Source of the DNA: Pseudoclavibacter chungangensis
GTDB taxonomy: Bacteria > Actinomycetota > Actinomycetes > Actinomycetales > Microbacteriaceae
Direction: 5' to 3'
Length of the DNA: 64,000 bases
Assembly (NCBI RefSeq): GCF_013410545.1
Contig: NZ_JACCFV010000001.1
Location: 620,001-684,000, forward strand
Part shown: positions 35,599 to 44,541 of the stretch, piece after piece
Position numbering within the stretch: the first letter of the stretch is position 1
How the letters are laid out: every line of letters starts with the position of its first letter
Notes under the pieces: model-generated
The model's database searches: none
What the model was told of the DNA's origin: nothing
Seen by the model: the letters and a program-made list of their open reading frames with translations, nothing else
Program-made: the position numbers and the translations under genes

Positions 35599-36524
35599 AG
35601 GCACAGCGCGTGGTGTGGGGCGAGACCCTCGCCGAGCTCGCGGCGAGCGACGACCGGGTCGTCGTCCTCGACGGTGACCTCGCGACGTCGACGCGGTCCG
35701 ACCTCGTCGCCACGGCCGTGCCGGACGCGTTCGTGCAGGTCGGCATCGCCGAGCAGAACATGGTCGGCATGGCCGTGGGGCTCTCGACCCTCGGCTACCG
35801 GCCCTGGCTCTCGACGTTCGGCGTGTTCCTCACGAACCGCGCACTCGACCAGATCCGCATGCTCGTGTCGCAGACGCGCGCACCCGTGCGGGTTGCGGCG
35901 GCCTACAGCGGCCTGTTGAACGGTTCGGCGGGGAAGACCCACCAGGACATCGAGGACTTCGCGATCATGCGGGCCATGCCCTACATGACCGTGCTCGCCC
36001 CGGCGGACGAGTTCGAGGCCGAGGCGGTGTTCCGCTGGGCGGCCGAGTTCGACGGCCCGCTCTACGTCCGTGTCGCACGGGACCCCGTCGCGCCCGTCTT
36101 CGACGAGAGCTACGCCTTCGAGCCCGGGACGCCTCGACTCCTGACCGAGGGCGGCGACGTGACGATCGTGTCGACGGGCGTGCAGACCTCGCGCACGGCC
36201 GAGGCCGTTCGCCTGCTCGCCGAGCGCGGCGTGTCCGCGACGCACGTGCACCTGCCCACGCTCAAGCCGCTCGACGTCGACGCGTTCCTCGGGCTCGTCG
36301 GGGACGCATCGCTCGTCGTGACCGTCGAGGAGCACAGCCGTATCGGCGGGCTCGGTGGGCTCGTGAGCGAGATCCTCGCCGAGCGCGGCGGACCCCGGCT
36401 CGTGCGGGTCGGGCTCGAGGACCGCTGGTCCGAGTCCGCGCCGAACGACTTCCTGCTCGACAAGTACGGGCTCTCGCCCGAACGCGTCGCGGACGCGGTC
36501 GCGCAGCAGCTCGCCGCGGTGTGA
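35595..36524 (+). CDS. Transketolase, C-terminal subunit
   Basis: 309 residues. Pyrimidine-binding half, with the catalytic Glu in VQVGIAEQNMVGMAVGLS, then GKTHQDIEDFAIMRAMP and a C-terminal domain (VTIVSTGVQTSRTAEAVRLLAERG). Overlaps the N-terminal subunit as ATGA (35595-35598), which ties the two in equal amounts. The specific ketose donor cannot be read from sequence. Confidence 0.93.
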   Translation: MKAQRVVWGETLAELAASDDRVVVLDGDLATSTRSDLVATAVPDAFVQVGIAEQNMVGMAVGLSTLGYRPWLSTFGVFLTNRALDQIRMLVSQTRAPVRVAAAYSGLLNGSAGKTHQDIEDFAIMRAMPYMTVLAPADEFEAEAVFRWAAEFDGPLYVRVARDPVAPVFDESYAFEPGTPRLLTEGGDVTIVSTGVQTSRTAEAVRLLAERGVSATHVHLPTLKPLDVDAFLGLVGDASLVVTVEEHSRIGGLGGLVSEILAERGGPRLVRVGLEDRWSESAPNDFLLDKYGLSPERVADAVAQQLAAV

Positions 36525-36528
36525 ACCC

Positions 36529-37548
36529 GTGACGGTCATCGCCTCCACGGGGCCCTCGACCCGCCCCGAGGACGGAATCGTCCGTCCTCGGGCGCGCGTC
36601 GTGACGCTCACGCCGTCGCCCGCGATCGACCGGCTCTACGTCGTCGACGCGGTCCTGCCGGACGAGGTCAACCGCGCGCGAGACGTGCGCTGGTTCCTGT
36701 CCGGCAAGGGCGTCAACGTCGCCCGGAATCTGGCGCGCGTCGGCGGCGGCGCGCTCGCGGTGACCCCGCTCGCCGAGCGGGAGCACCACCTGCTCGTCGA
36801 GGAGCGGCTCTACCGCATCGTCCCGACCACGCGCCCGACCCGGGTCAACACGGTCGTCGTGTCGCGATCGGGCAGCACCATGAACGTCAACGAGCACGCG
36901 CGACCCATGCCGGCCGACGAGTGGGACGGCATCGTGGCGGCGACGATCGCCGCCGTGCAGGAGCGGCGAGCGCACTGGCTCGTCGTGGCGGGGAGCATTC
37001 CGGCTCGCGCCGACGGGACGGGCGGGCAGGATCCGCGCGCACTCGTCGCCGGGGCGCGGGCCGTCGGCGCACGCGTGTGTCTCGACTCCGGCGGGCCGAC
37101 CCTCCGGGCGTGGCTCGAGGCCGGCGCCGCGCCCGATCTCGTGAAGCCGAACGCCGCCGAACTCGCCGACGCCGTCGGCCGCCCCGTGACGACGGTGGGG
37201 GAGGCGGTGGACGCGGCGCGGGAACTCGTCGATCGCGGCGCTGTGGCGGTGCTCGCGAGTCTCGGTGGTTCGGGTGCCGTCCACGTCACGGCCGACGGCA
37301 GCCTCTGGGGCAGGCCGCCGCGCGTCGAGGTCGTCAACACGACCGGCGCGGGTGATGCCGCGCTCGCGGGCTTCGTCGCCGATCTGGACGGCGAGGCCGA
37401 CGTCGACACGCTCGCGGCCGCGATGCGTCGAGCCGTCGCGTGGGGAGCCCACGCGGTCGCAACGTTCGAGGCCGTTCCGCCGAATCACGCCGAGCTCCCG
37501 GGGGTCGTCGTCGACGAACCGCCGCGGGACCTCCCCGTCGAGGCCTGA
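36529..37548 (+). CDS. PfkB-family sugar-phosphate kinase, 1-phosphofructokinase type
   Basis: 339 residues from the GTG at 36529, four bases after the transketolase stop. Starts VVTLTPSPAIDRLY like 1-phosphofructokinases and tagatose-6-phosphate kinases. WFLSGKGVNVARNLARVG is the substrate site and NTTGAGDAALAGFVADL carries the catalytic Asp and anion hole. In this operon it may phosphorylate a ketose for, or after, the transketolase. It is not the usual IolC type, so a role as 5-dehydro-2-deoxygluconokinase is possible but unproven. Confidence 0.85.
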   Translation: MTVIASTGPSTRPEDGIVRPRARVVTLTPSPAIDRLYVVDAVLPDEVNRARDVRWFLSGKGVNVARNLARVGGGALAVTPLAEREHHLLVEERLYRIVPTTRPTRVNTVVVSRSGSTMNVNEHARPMPADEWDGIVAATIAAVQERRAHWLVVAGSIPARADGTGGQDPRALVAGARAVGARVCLDSGGPTLRAWLEAGAAPDLVKPNAAELADAVGRPVTTVGEAVDAARELVDRGAVAVLASLGGSGAVHVTADGSLWGRPPRVEVVNTTGAGDAALAGFVADLDGEADVDTLAAAMRRAVAWGAHAVATFEAVPPNHAELPGVVVDEPPRDLPVEA

Positions 37549-37605
37549 ACCGTCGGTGTGCGAGCCGTCGGTGCCGGACGCGGAACGGCACCGACACGAA
37601 CGCGT

Positions 37606-37653
37606 GACGGCGAACGGGCCGGGAAGCGAGTGCTTCCCGGCCCGTTCGCCGTC
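37606..37653. terminator. 22-bp perfect hairpin between convergent operons
   Basis: Arms GACGGCGAACGGGCCGGGAA plus GC and exact complement around a GAGT loop, halfway between the kinase and the convergent TIM-barrel gene. Serves both directions. Confidence 0.88.
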
Positions 37654-37667
37654 CACGGGCGGTGCCG

Positions 37668-38519
37668 TCAGTCGGGGACGCGCTCGAACGCGTGGACCCC
37701 GGAGGCGTACGCCGAGCGGAGCGCGGCATCGAGCGGGAGCGCGCGATGGGCGTCGGAGAGGATCTCGACGCCCCACGGGCCGTCGAAGCCGAGGCTGCGC
37801 ATCGCGCCGATGAATCCCGTGACGTCCTGCACGCCCTCGCCGAGCAGGCGCCGACGATCGCGGGTGTCCTCGAAGAGCGTCCCGATCGGCTCGGCCTCGG
37901 CGTCGCACAGCTCCACTCCGAAGACGCGCTCGGGCGGCATGGTCGCCGTGAGGTCCACGAGCGAGGTCCCCGCGCGGAACACGTGCCAGAAGTCGATGAC
38001 GAGCCCTGCCGCGGGATGCCCGACGAGCTCGACGAGTTCTGCTCCACGAGGTACCGTCTCGATCATCGAGAAGGGGAGAGGCTCGAGCGCGACACGGGTA
38101 CCGCGGTCGGCGGCCTCGACGGCGAGTGCGCGGAGCGGGGTGACGAGGGGACCGAGGTCGTCGATCGGCGGCCCCATGTCGGTTCCCGCCTTGATGAACG
38201 TCGCCCCGAGCGCCTCCGCGGCATCGAGCAGGAGCGTCCAGCGCTCTCCGCGACCGCCGGGACGCCACCAGCCCTCGGCGAGCTCGACCTCGACGTGCGT
38301 CAGCCCGGCGTCGCCGATCGCGTCGCGAAGTGCCGCGAAGCCGATCGTGTCGCGCGCGAGGCGGAGGTCGTCGTGGACGAGCCCGAGCCCGCTCCAGCCG
38401 GCGGCCGCGACGGCCCGCACCCTGTCCAGGACCGGGTACGGGCTCGTCTGGTCGGCGGCGCCGGGGAGCGCCGCACCGGCGCTCGTCCAGCACGTCGCGA
38501 CGAGCCGCGGCGTCGTCAT
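37668..38519 (-). CDS. Sugar phosphate isomerase/epimerase (xylose-isomerase-like TIM barrel)
   Basis: 283 residues. Acidic and His metal-site candidates follow the AP endonuclease-2/xylose-isomerase pattern: THVEVELAEGWW, VIDFWHVFRAG, VFGVELCDAE and PWGVEILSD. Last gene of the minus-strand operon, overlapping the upstream dehydrogenase as ATGA. Probably isomerises or epimerises a keto-sugar or inosose produced by the dehydrogenases. No closer name can be given. Confidence 0.82.
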   Translation of the reverse strand: MTTPRLVATCWTSAGAALPGAADQTSPYPVLDRVRAVAAAGWSGLGLVHDDLRLARDTIGFAALRDAIGDAGLTHVEVELAEGWWRPGGRGERWTLLLDAAEALGATFIKAGTDMGPPIDDLGPLVTPLRALAVEAADRGTRVALEPLPFSMIETVPRGAELVELVGHPAAGLVIDFWHVFRAGTSLVDLTATMPPERVFGVELCDAEAEPIGTLFEDTRDRRRLLGEGVQDVTGFIGAMRSLGFDGPWGVEILSDAHRALPLDAALRSAYASGVHAFERVPD

Positions 38520-39529
38520 GCGTGCAGGTCGACGGGGACCGTGATCCCCTCGGCAGCGGAGCGCACGGCGGCATCGGCGAGCACGAGCGCGGCACGTCCG
38601 TCCTCGAAGCCGGGGCTCTCGTGCGTCGCATCGCGGATCGTCCGGACGAACGCGGCGAGCTCGGCCCGGTAGGCCTCGGCATACCGTTCGAGGAAGAACG
38701 TGTGGTACCCGGCGCGCCCCTCGACACCGTTCGGGCCGAAGGCACGGACGGTCGTCGGGCTCACGTTCGAGACCTGCAGGAGCCCCTGTGCACCGAACGC
38801 CTCGAGGCGCTGGTCGTAGCCGTAGACGCTGTGTCGCGAGTTCGTGATCGTGATCAGTTCGCCGCCGGCACCGCGCAGGGTCACGACGGCGGCGTCGTAG
38901 TCGCCCGCGTCGCGGATGCCCGCATCGAACTGGTGCGCGCCGCGCGCCGTCACCTCGACGATGTCGGGCACGAAGAAGCGCGCCATGTCGAAGTCGTGGA
39001 TCGTCATGTCCCGGAAGATGCCACCCGACACGGCCACGTAGCCGATGGGCGGCGGCTCGGGGTCGCGGCTCGTGATCGAGAGCTGTTCGAGCCGGCCGAT
39101 CTCGCCGGCGGCCACGCGGCGGCGGACCTCGGCGAAGTCGGGGTCGAAGCGTCGGTTGAAGCCGAGCGCGATCGGCGTGGTCGACCCGGCCGCCTTGCCC
39201 CGCAGGGCGTCGACGCGGGCGATGTCGAGGTCGATCGGCTTCTCGCACAGCGCCGGGACACCCGCGTCGATCGCGGTCGAGAGCAGATCGACGTGCGTGG
39301 GGGTCGGCGAGGCCATGATGATCGCGTCGACGTCCGGCGCGGCGAGCACCTCGGCGGCGTCGGCCGTGACGTTCGTGACGCCGTACCGCGCCGCGGTCGC
39401 CGTGGCCTGCTCGACGAAGGGATCGCACACCCAGGTGAGCGTCGTCTCCGGCAGCGCGGCCACGCTCGCGGCGTGGACCTGGCCGATGCGGCCGGTGCCG
39501 ATGAGGCCGATCTTGAGCGGTTCGGTCAT
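38516..39529 (-). CDS. iolG: Gfo/Idh/MocA dehydrogenase, inositol 2-dehydrogenase type
   Basis: 337 residues. Rossmann motif IGLIGTGRIGQVHA, the CEKPIDLD motif with the catalytic Lys, LGFNRRFDPDFAEV, and SGGIFRDMTIHDFDMARFF with the catalytic Asp/His pair. This set is typical of myo-inositol 2-dehydrogenases, which make 2-keto-myo-inositol with NAD+. Nine bases separate it from the upstream gene, with AAGGAACGACC before the ATG. Of the three paralogues here it is the best IolG candidate. Confidence 0.87.
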   Translation of the reverse strand: MTEPLKIGLIGTGRIGQVHAASVAALPETTLTWVCDPFVEQATATAARYGVTNVTADAAEVLAAPDVDAIIMASPTPTHVDLLSTAIDAGVPALCEKPIDLDIARVDALRGKAAGSTTPIALGFNRRFDPDFAEVRRRVAAGEIGRLEQLSITSRDPEPPPIGYVAVSGGIFRDMTIHDFDMARFFVPDIVEVTARGAHQFDAGIRDAGDYDAAVVTLRGAGGELITITNSRHSVYGYDQRLEAFGAQGLLQVSNVSPTTVRAFGPNGVEGRAGYHTFFLERYAEAYRAELAAFVRTIRDATHESPGFEDGRAALVLADAAVRSAAEGITVPVDLHA

Positions 39530-39538
39530 GGTCGTTCC

Positions 39539-40606
39539 TTACTGGGTCGTGGTCGTCACGTCGACGGGGCGACCCGTTCTGCACGATTCGGCGGCCGCCT
39601 GGGCGATGCGGATCGCGTCGAGTCCCGCTCGAGGCGGCGTGAGGTTGGCATCGAGCTCGCCGTTCGCGACACGCACGAAGGCCGCGATCTCGGCGCGGAA
39701 GGCGCGTTCGAAGCGCTCGATGAACTGCTCGTGCGGTGCCTCGGGCGCCGTGCCGCCGGGCTCCGTCGAGGTGATGGGCGTGTGCGCGTCGAGACCCGCA
39801 CCGAACGAGTCGAGGGACCCGAAGACCTCGAGACGGACGTCCTGACCCGCGCCGTTGCGACGGAGCCCCGTGACGTCCGCGATCGCCCCGGAGTCGAGCA
39901 CGAGCGTCGCGCTCGCGGTGTCGACGTCGTCATGCTCCGCGTGGACGGGCGCGTCGAGGACGGCACCCGTCGCCCACACACGCGTGACGCGGCGGCCCGT
40001 GACCCACGGGATCGAGTCGAAGTCGTGGATGAGCAGGTCGCGCCAGATGCCGCCCGAGTGCGGGATATAGTCGGGCGAGAGGGGGAGCCGGTCGTGGTCG
40101 ATGCCGTGCACGGCACGGACCGTCCCCGCGTCGCCCGCGCGCACGCGTCGCCGCAGCTCCTGGTGGGCGGGGTCGTAGCGGCGATGGAACGCGACCATGA
40201 CGGGCGTTCCGAAGCGGTCGAGCTCGTCGGCGAGCGATTCGAGGCGTTCGAGGTCGAGCGTGAGCGGCTTCTCGACGAGCGTGGGGACGCCCGCGCGGGC
40301 CGCCCGCAGCGTCAACTCCGGGTGCGAGGCTGTGTTTGTCGCGATGACGATGCCGTCGAGCGCGGGCAACTCGCTGTCGAGGCCGTCACCGATCCGGACG
40401 TCGGCCGCCTCGCCGGCCGGGGCGTGTGCCCCGGCCAGCGACGCGGGCGCATCGAGCGCGATGGCCGCCCGGACGTCGTCGAGCGCCGGGCCGAGGCGGC
40501 CCGGGTCCCGCCCGAGCAGCACGACCTCGTCGACCCCGGGGTCCTGCGCCAGGTTCCGCGCGTGCATCCTGCCGACCCGTCCGAGGCCGATGACGCCGAT
40601 GGGCAC
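39539..40606 (-). CDS. Gfo/Idh/MocA-family oxidoreductase (second)
   Basis: 355 residues from the GTG at 40606, four bases after the IolE-like stop; a GTG at 40642 would add 12 residues and overlap. Motifs IGVIGLGRVGRMHA, LVEKPLTLDLE, VAFHRRYDPAHQ and GGIWRDLLIHDFDSIPWVTG. Close in design to inositol dehydrogenases, so perhaps for scyllo- or D-chiro-inositol or for a second oxidation step. NAD(P)-binding is expected; the substrate is not known. Confidence 0.83.
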   Translation of the reverse strand: MPIGVIGLGRVGRMHARNLAQDPGVDEVVLLGRDPGRLGPALDDVRAAIALDAPASLAGAHAPAGEAADVRIGDGLDSELPALDGIVIATNTASHPELTLRAARAGVPTLVEKPLTLDLERLESLADELDRFGTPVMVAFHRRYDPAHQELRRRVRAGDAGTVRAVHGIDHDRLPLSPDYIPHSGGIWRDLLIHDFDSIPWVTGRRVTRVWATGAVLDAPVHAEHDDVDTASATLVLDSGAIADVTGLRRNGAGQDVRLEVFGSLDSFGAGLDAHTPITSTEPGGTAPEAPHEQFIERFERAFRAEIAAFVRVANGELDANLTPPRAGLDAIRIAQAAAESCRTGRPVDVTTTTQ

Positions 40607-40610
40607 GGCG

Positions 40611-41507
40611 TCAGCCCCGCTCGGCGAGGTCGGCGAGGACACCGCGCAGGAACGTCACGGATGCCCGCGCGTCCTCGATCGGTCCGGTCCCGGGCGCCGG
40701 TTCCTCGAGCACGACCTTGTCCTGTTCGAGCACGAACCAGCCGTCGTAGCCGGCGTCGACGAGGCTCGACACGATCGCGCGCACGTCGACGTCGCCCTGC
40801 CCGAGCGGTCGGTAGAGGAGGTCGTCGCGGATCGCCTCGAAGTAGCTGAGCTCGTCGCCCTTCACGCGCTGCATGCCCTCGATCGACACGTCCTTGAGGT
40901 GCGTGTGGGCGATGCGTGCCGCATACGTGCGCGCGAACGCGACCGGATCGGTGCCACCGATCATGAGGTGCCCGGTGTCGAAGCAGAACAGCGCGCTCGA
41001 TCCGTCGACGACGCGCTGCACCTCGTCCGCGGACTCGACGACCGTTCCCACGTGGGGGTGGAGCGCCGCGGTGACGCCGCGGGATGCCGCGAGCTCGCGG
41101 ATCGCGTCGAGGTTCACGAACAGCGTCGACCACTGCGTCTCGTCGAGAACCGGCCGTGCGGCGTCGTAGCCGTCGATGCCCGTGACCGCCGCGACGACGA
41201 GCACGCCCGCGCCGGCCGCCTCGTAGTCGTCGAGCTCGCGCGAGATGCGGGGGAGCGGGTCGCTCGCAGGGTCGTGGAGCACGACGGGGACGAAGCTCCC
41301 GATCGCCCGCATGTCGAAGCGGGCGAGCTCGGCCGCCTTCGCGGCGGGTTCGGGCGGCAGGAAGCCGTCGGGGCCGAGTTCGGTCGCCCCGAAGCCGATC
41401 TCACGCATCTCCGTGAGCACTCGCTCGGGCGTGAACTGGAATCCCCAGTCGGGAACCTCGCTGATGCCCCAGCTGATCGGGGCGGTCGCGATCTTCGGTG
41501 TGCTCAT
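40611..41507 (-). CDS. IolE-like TIM-barrel protein (inosose dehydratase family)
   Basis: 298 residues. Starts KIATAPISWGISEVPDWGFQ, close to the IolE beginning, and keeps LHPHVGTVVESADEV, FCFDTGHLMIGG, HTHLKDVS and GWFVLEQDK, the metal-site pattern of 2-keto-myo-inositol dehydratases. It would supply the trihydroxycyclohexane-dione that IolD opens. Overlaps the upstream dehydrogenase as ATGA. The exact assignment as IolE versus a related inosose isomerase is not certain. Confidence 0.85.
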   Translation of the reverse strand: MSTPKIATAPISWGISEVPDWGFQFTPERVLTEMREIGFGATELGPDGFLPPEPAAKAAELARFDMRAIGSFVPVVLHDPASDPLPRISRELDDYEAAGAGVLVVAAVTGIDGYDAARPVLDETQWSTLFVNLDAIRELAASRGVTAALHPHVGTVVESADEVQRVVDGSSALFCFDTGHLMIGGTDPVAFARTYAARIAHTHLKDVSIEGMQRVKGDELSYFEAIRDDLLYRPLGQGDVDVRAIVSSLVDAGYDGWFVLEQDKVVLEEPAPGTGPIEDARASVTFLRGVLADLAERG

Positions 41508-42721
41508 CGTGCGTCGCCTCCCGTGCGGATGTTCGCGGTCGAACCCTCGATCACCGGGGTGGCGACCCACTGGCCGGACGCGGCGGACTCCTCGGCGGCG
41601 GTGAGCACCTGCGCCGAGGCGAGTGCGTCGTGGATGTTGGACGTGTCGGACGGGCGGCCGGTCGCGGCGAGCAGGAACTTGTTCGCCTCGATCGTCTTGA
41701 GGTCGTCGTAGCCCATGGGCGTGCCCGCGCTCGGCTGGAAGCGCGAGAACTCAGGGAACGTCGCGTCGGCGAGAAGGCGGCGGTAGCCGACCGACCCGTC
41801 GGCCTCGCGCACGGCGAGTTCGAGCTCGTTCATGCGCTCGAAGTTCCAGCGCAGCGAGCCGTTCGTGCCGAAGATCTCGATCGCGTACTCGGCCTTGGGG
41901 CCGACCGCGATCCACGACGCATCGAGCGTGCCGAGGGCCGTGCTCGCGAGCGCGGTCTCGTCGAAGCGGATGAGCAGGTTCGCGTAGTCCTCGTTCTCGA
42001 CGGGGAGGAGCTTGCCCTCGTCCGGTGAGCCGGGCACGCCGGGACGCTCGTGGATGAACGTGCCCGTCGACGCCGTCACGGCACCGATGGGGCCGAGCAG
42101 GAAGTGCACGAGGTCGACGAGGTGGCCCATGAGGTCGCCCAGGACGCCCGAGCCGCTCTGTTCACGGACGAATCGCCACGCACGGGGCGCGTTCGGGTCG
42201 GCGTTGAAGCCGCCGAAGAATCGGCCGCGCACGTTCGTTATCGTGCCCAGGGCGCCCTCGTCGACGAGTTTGCGGGCGAGCTGGATGGCCGGTGGGTGGC
42301 GGTAGTTGAAGCCGATCGTCGTCGCGACGCCCGCTTCGATCGCGGCGTCGCGGACGGCGGCCGTGTCGGCCTCACCCCGGCCGACGGGCTTCTCGATCCA
42401 GAACGGCTTGCCGGCCTTCGCTGCCGCGATCCCGATCTCCGCGTGGAGGAAGTTCGGGGCACAGATCGACACGACCTCGACCTCGGGGTTCGCGAGGACC
42501 TCGTGGTAGTCGGCGGTCGTCGAGGCGTAGCCGAGGACGTCGCGCGCATAGGCGCGCCCGGCCTCCGCGGTGTCGGCCGCCTGGACGAGTCGCGGGCGCA
42601 GGCCGAGGTCGGGATACACCTGCGGCACGTTCGTGTAGGCACGGCTGTGCAGGCGTCCCATCCAGCCGACGCTGATGAGTCCGACGCCGATCTCTCGGGC
42701 GTCACGGGGGGCGTCAGTCAT
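41504..42721 (-). CDS. Gfo/Idh/MocA-family oxidoreductase (third)
   Basis: 405 residues, longer than the other two. Motifs IGVGLISVGWMGRLHSRAY, FWIEKPVGRGE, TIGFNYRHPPAIQLARKL and GSGVLGDLMGHLVDLVHFL. First gene of the minus-strand operon, with AAGGAG ahead of the ATG. Its length and the W-M-G-R-L-H-S motif fit the sub-group often called inositol or scyllo-inositol dehydrogenase-related. Transcribed from the region holding the perfect 18-bp palindrome. Confidence 0.83.
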   Translation of the reverse strand: MTDAPRDAREIGVGLISVGWMGRLHSRAYTNVPQVYPDLGLRPRLVQAADTAEAGRAYARDVLGYASTTADYHEVLANPEVEVVSICAPNFLHAEIGIAAAKAGKPFWIEKPVGRGEADTAAVRDAAIEAGVATTIGFNYRHPPAIQLARKLVDEGALGTITNVRGRFFGGFNADPNAPRAWRFVREQSGSGVLGDLMGHLVDLVHFLLGPIGAVTASTGTFIHERPGVPGSPDEGKLLPVENEDYANLLIRFDETALASTALGTLDASWIAVGPKAEYAIEIFGTNGSLRWNFERMNELELAVREADGSVGYRRLLADATFPEFSRFQPSAGTPMGYDDLKTIEANKFLLAATGRPSDTSNIHDALASAQVLTAAEESAASGQWVATPVIEGSTANIRTGGDAR

Positions 42722-42823
42722 GACGGTCTCCTTGTGCTGGCCGCGCTCGTCGCGGCCGAACGGGTGATGACACGTCACCGGGAGACGGTCGCGCATCGTC
42801 GCGCTCTCGGTGGTCCGTGGTCG

Positions 42824-42841
42824 TGTTGGACCGGTCCAACA
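42824..42841. promoter_or_regulatory. Perfect 18-bp palindrome between dehydrogenase operon and permease
   Basis: TGTTGGACCGGTCCAACA. It contains TGGAC/GTCCA half-sites like the other inositol-locus sites, but with a 2-bp spacer instead of 5. It lies ~100 bp before the minus operon and ~190 bp before the permease start, so it may control both. Confidence 0.7.
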
Positions 42842-43033
42842 TACGATCGCCGCTCGCTGGTGTCAATCGGGCATCCGGTCGTGTCGCGAGCGAGTCGGCC
42901 TGCGGTGGATCGTGACGTCACCCCTTGCGCGATACATCTCGATTACGTACCGTGTGCCGGACAGTTTGTTCACTGAATGAGTTATGTATGGGGTCCGATC
43001 GAGATCGGAACCAGCACGGACAAGGAAGTCGAC

Positions 43034-44494
43034 ATGAATACAGCAGAACCCGGGGCAGGGTCCAGAATCGCGTTGCCACCGCTCGTCGCGGGGGCCTACC
43101 GCAAGCGGCTCGGCCTCATCTCGATCGTCGCCTGCTTCGGCGGCCTGCTCTTCGGCTACGACACGGGCGTCATCAACGGCGCCCTGCGGCCGATGGCTGC
43201 GGAACTCGGCCTCACGGCGCTCACCGAGGGGGTCGTGACGAGCTCACTCGTCTTCGCCGCCGCCGTGGGGGCGCTCTTCGCGGGGCGCATCTCGGACGCC
43301 TGGGGTCGCCGCACCACGATCATCGGCCTCGCGGTGCTGTTCTTCGCCGGAACCGTCTTCGTCGTCCTCGCGCCGGGCATCGGCGTCCTCATCGCCGGTC
43401 GCATCATGCTCGGCCTCGCCGTCGGCGGTGCCTCGACGGTCGTCCCGGTGTTCCTCGCCGAGCTCGCGCCGTACGAGATCCGCGGCTCGATCACCGGTCG
43501 CAACGAGGTCGCGATCGTCATCGGTCAGCTCTCCGCGTTCGTCATCAACGCGATCATCGGCAACGTCTTCCACGCCGAGGCGCACTCGTGGCGCATCATG
43601 TTCGCGATCTGCGCGATCCCCGCCATCTGCCTCTTCGTCGGCATGCTCCGCATGCCCGAATCACCCCGCTGGCTCGTCGAGAAGGGGCGTCACGAGCAGG
43701 CACTCGCCGTGCTCAAGACCGTGCGCCCCGCGGACCGCGCCGAGGCCGAGCTCGAGGAGGTCCTCGAGATCGCACGCGAGGAGCGCGAGGAGCACCAGAT
43801 CGGTCTCAAGGCCGTGCTCACCAACAAGTGGCTCCTTCGGATCCTGTTCATCGGTATCGGTGTCGCGATGGCCCAGCAGCTCACGGGCATCAACTCGATC
43901 ATGTACTACGGGCAGATCGTCCTCATCGAGTCGGGCTTCGACGAGAGCGCCGCCCTCATCGCCAACATCGCGCCCGGCATCGTCGCCGTCATCGGCGGGT
44001 TCATCGCGCTCTACATGATGGACCGCGTCGACCGTCGGAAGACGTTCGCCATCGGCCTCACCCTCACGACGACGTCCCACCTGCTCATCGGCTTCGCGTC
44101 CATGCTCCTCCCGGTGGGCAACCCGGCCCGTCCGTTCGTGATCCTCGCGCTCGTCGTGCTGTTCGTCCTGTCGATGCAGACGTTCCTCAACGTCGCCGTC
44201 TGGGTGTGGCTCGCCGAGGCGTTCCCGCTGCACATGCGCGGCCTCGGCATCGGCGTGTCGGTGTTCTTCGGGTGGACGACGAACGGCTTCCTGTCGCTCT
44301 TCTTCCCCTCGCTCATCGCCGCTGTCGGCATCACGGGCGCGTTCTTCATCTTCGCCGGCGTCGGCGCGATCGCGCTGCTCTTCGTCATCACACAGGTGCC
44401 GGAGACACGCGGCGTGACGCTCGAGAAGCTCGAGGTCGGCGTCACGACCGGTGCGATCTTCACCGTCCCCGCGACGAGGAAGCGGCGCCGCTGA
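43034..44494 (+). CDS. Sugar/inositol MFS permease (IolT-like)
   Basis: 486 residues, 12 membrane helices. Sugar-porter signatures: FGYDTGVINGAL in helix 1, GRISDAWGRRTTI after helix 2, PESPRWLVEKGR after helix 6, QQLTGINSIMYYG in helix 7, DRVDRRKT, and PETRGVTLEKLE at the end. Proton symport of an inositol or hexose is expected, and the setting favours inositol. The ATG at 43034 has GGAAG upstream; an upstream ATG at 42977 would add 19 residues of non-conserved sequence. Confidence 0.9.
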   Translation: MNTAEPGAGSRIALPPLVAGAYRKRLGLISIVACFGGLLFGYDTGVINGALRPMAAELGLTALTEGVVTSSLVFAAAVGALFAGRISDAWGRRTTIIGLAVLFFAGTVFVVLAPGIGVLIAGRIMLGLAVGGASTVVPVFLAELAPYEIRGSITGRNEVAIVIGQLSAFVINAIIGNVFHAEAHSWRIMFAICAIPAICLFVGMLRMPESPRWLVEKGRHEQALAVLKTVRPADRAEAELEEVLEIAREEREEHQIGLKAVLTNKWLLRILFIGIGVAMAQQLTGINSIMYYGQIVLIESGFDESAALIANIAPGIVAVIGGFIALYMMDRVDRRKTFAIGLTLTTTSHLLIGFASMLLPVGNPARPFVILALVVLFVLSMQTFLNVAVWVWLAEAFPLHMRGLGIGVSVFFGWTTNGFLSLFFPSLIAAVGITGAFFIFAGVGAIALLFVITQVPETRGVTLEKLEVGVTTGAIFTVPATRKRRR

Positions 44495-44503
44495 GGTCTG
44501 TTC

Positions 44504-44536
44504 GTGCCCGGGGTGCCGTCACGGCGCTCCGGGCAC
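44504..44536. terminator. Hairpin after the permease gene
   Basis: 15-bp stem with two G-U pairs (GTGCCCGGGGTGCCG / CGGCGCTCCGGGCAC) and a TCA loop, between convergent genes. Confidence 0.8.
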
Positions 44537-44541
44537 GGGCC

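Noticed and set aside
36262..38745. 827-codon minus-strand frame
   Set aside because: Covers the transketolase, kinase and terminator on the opposite strand. No domain is recognisable.
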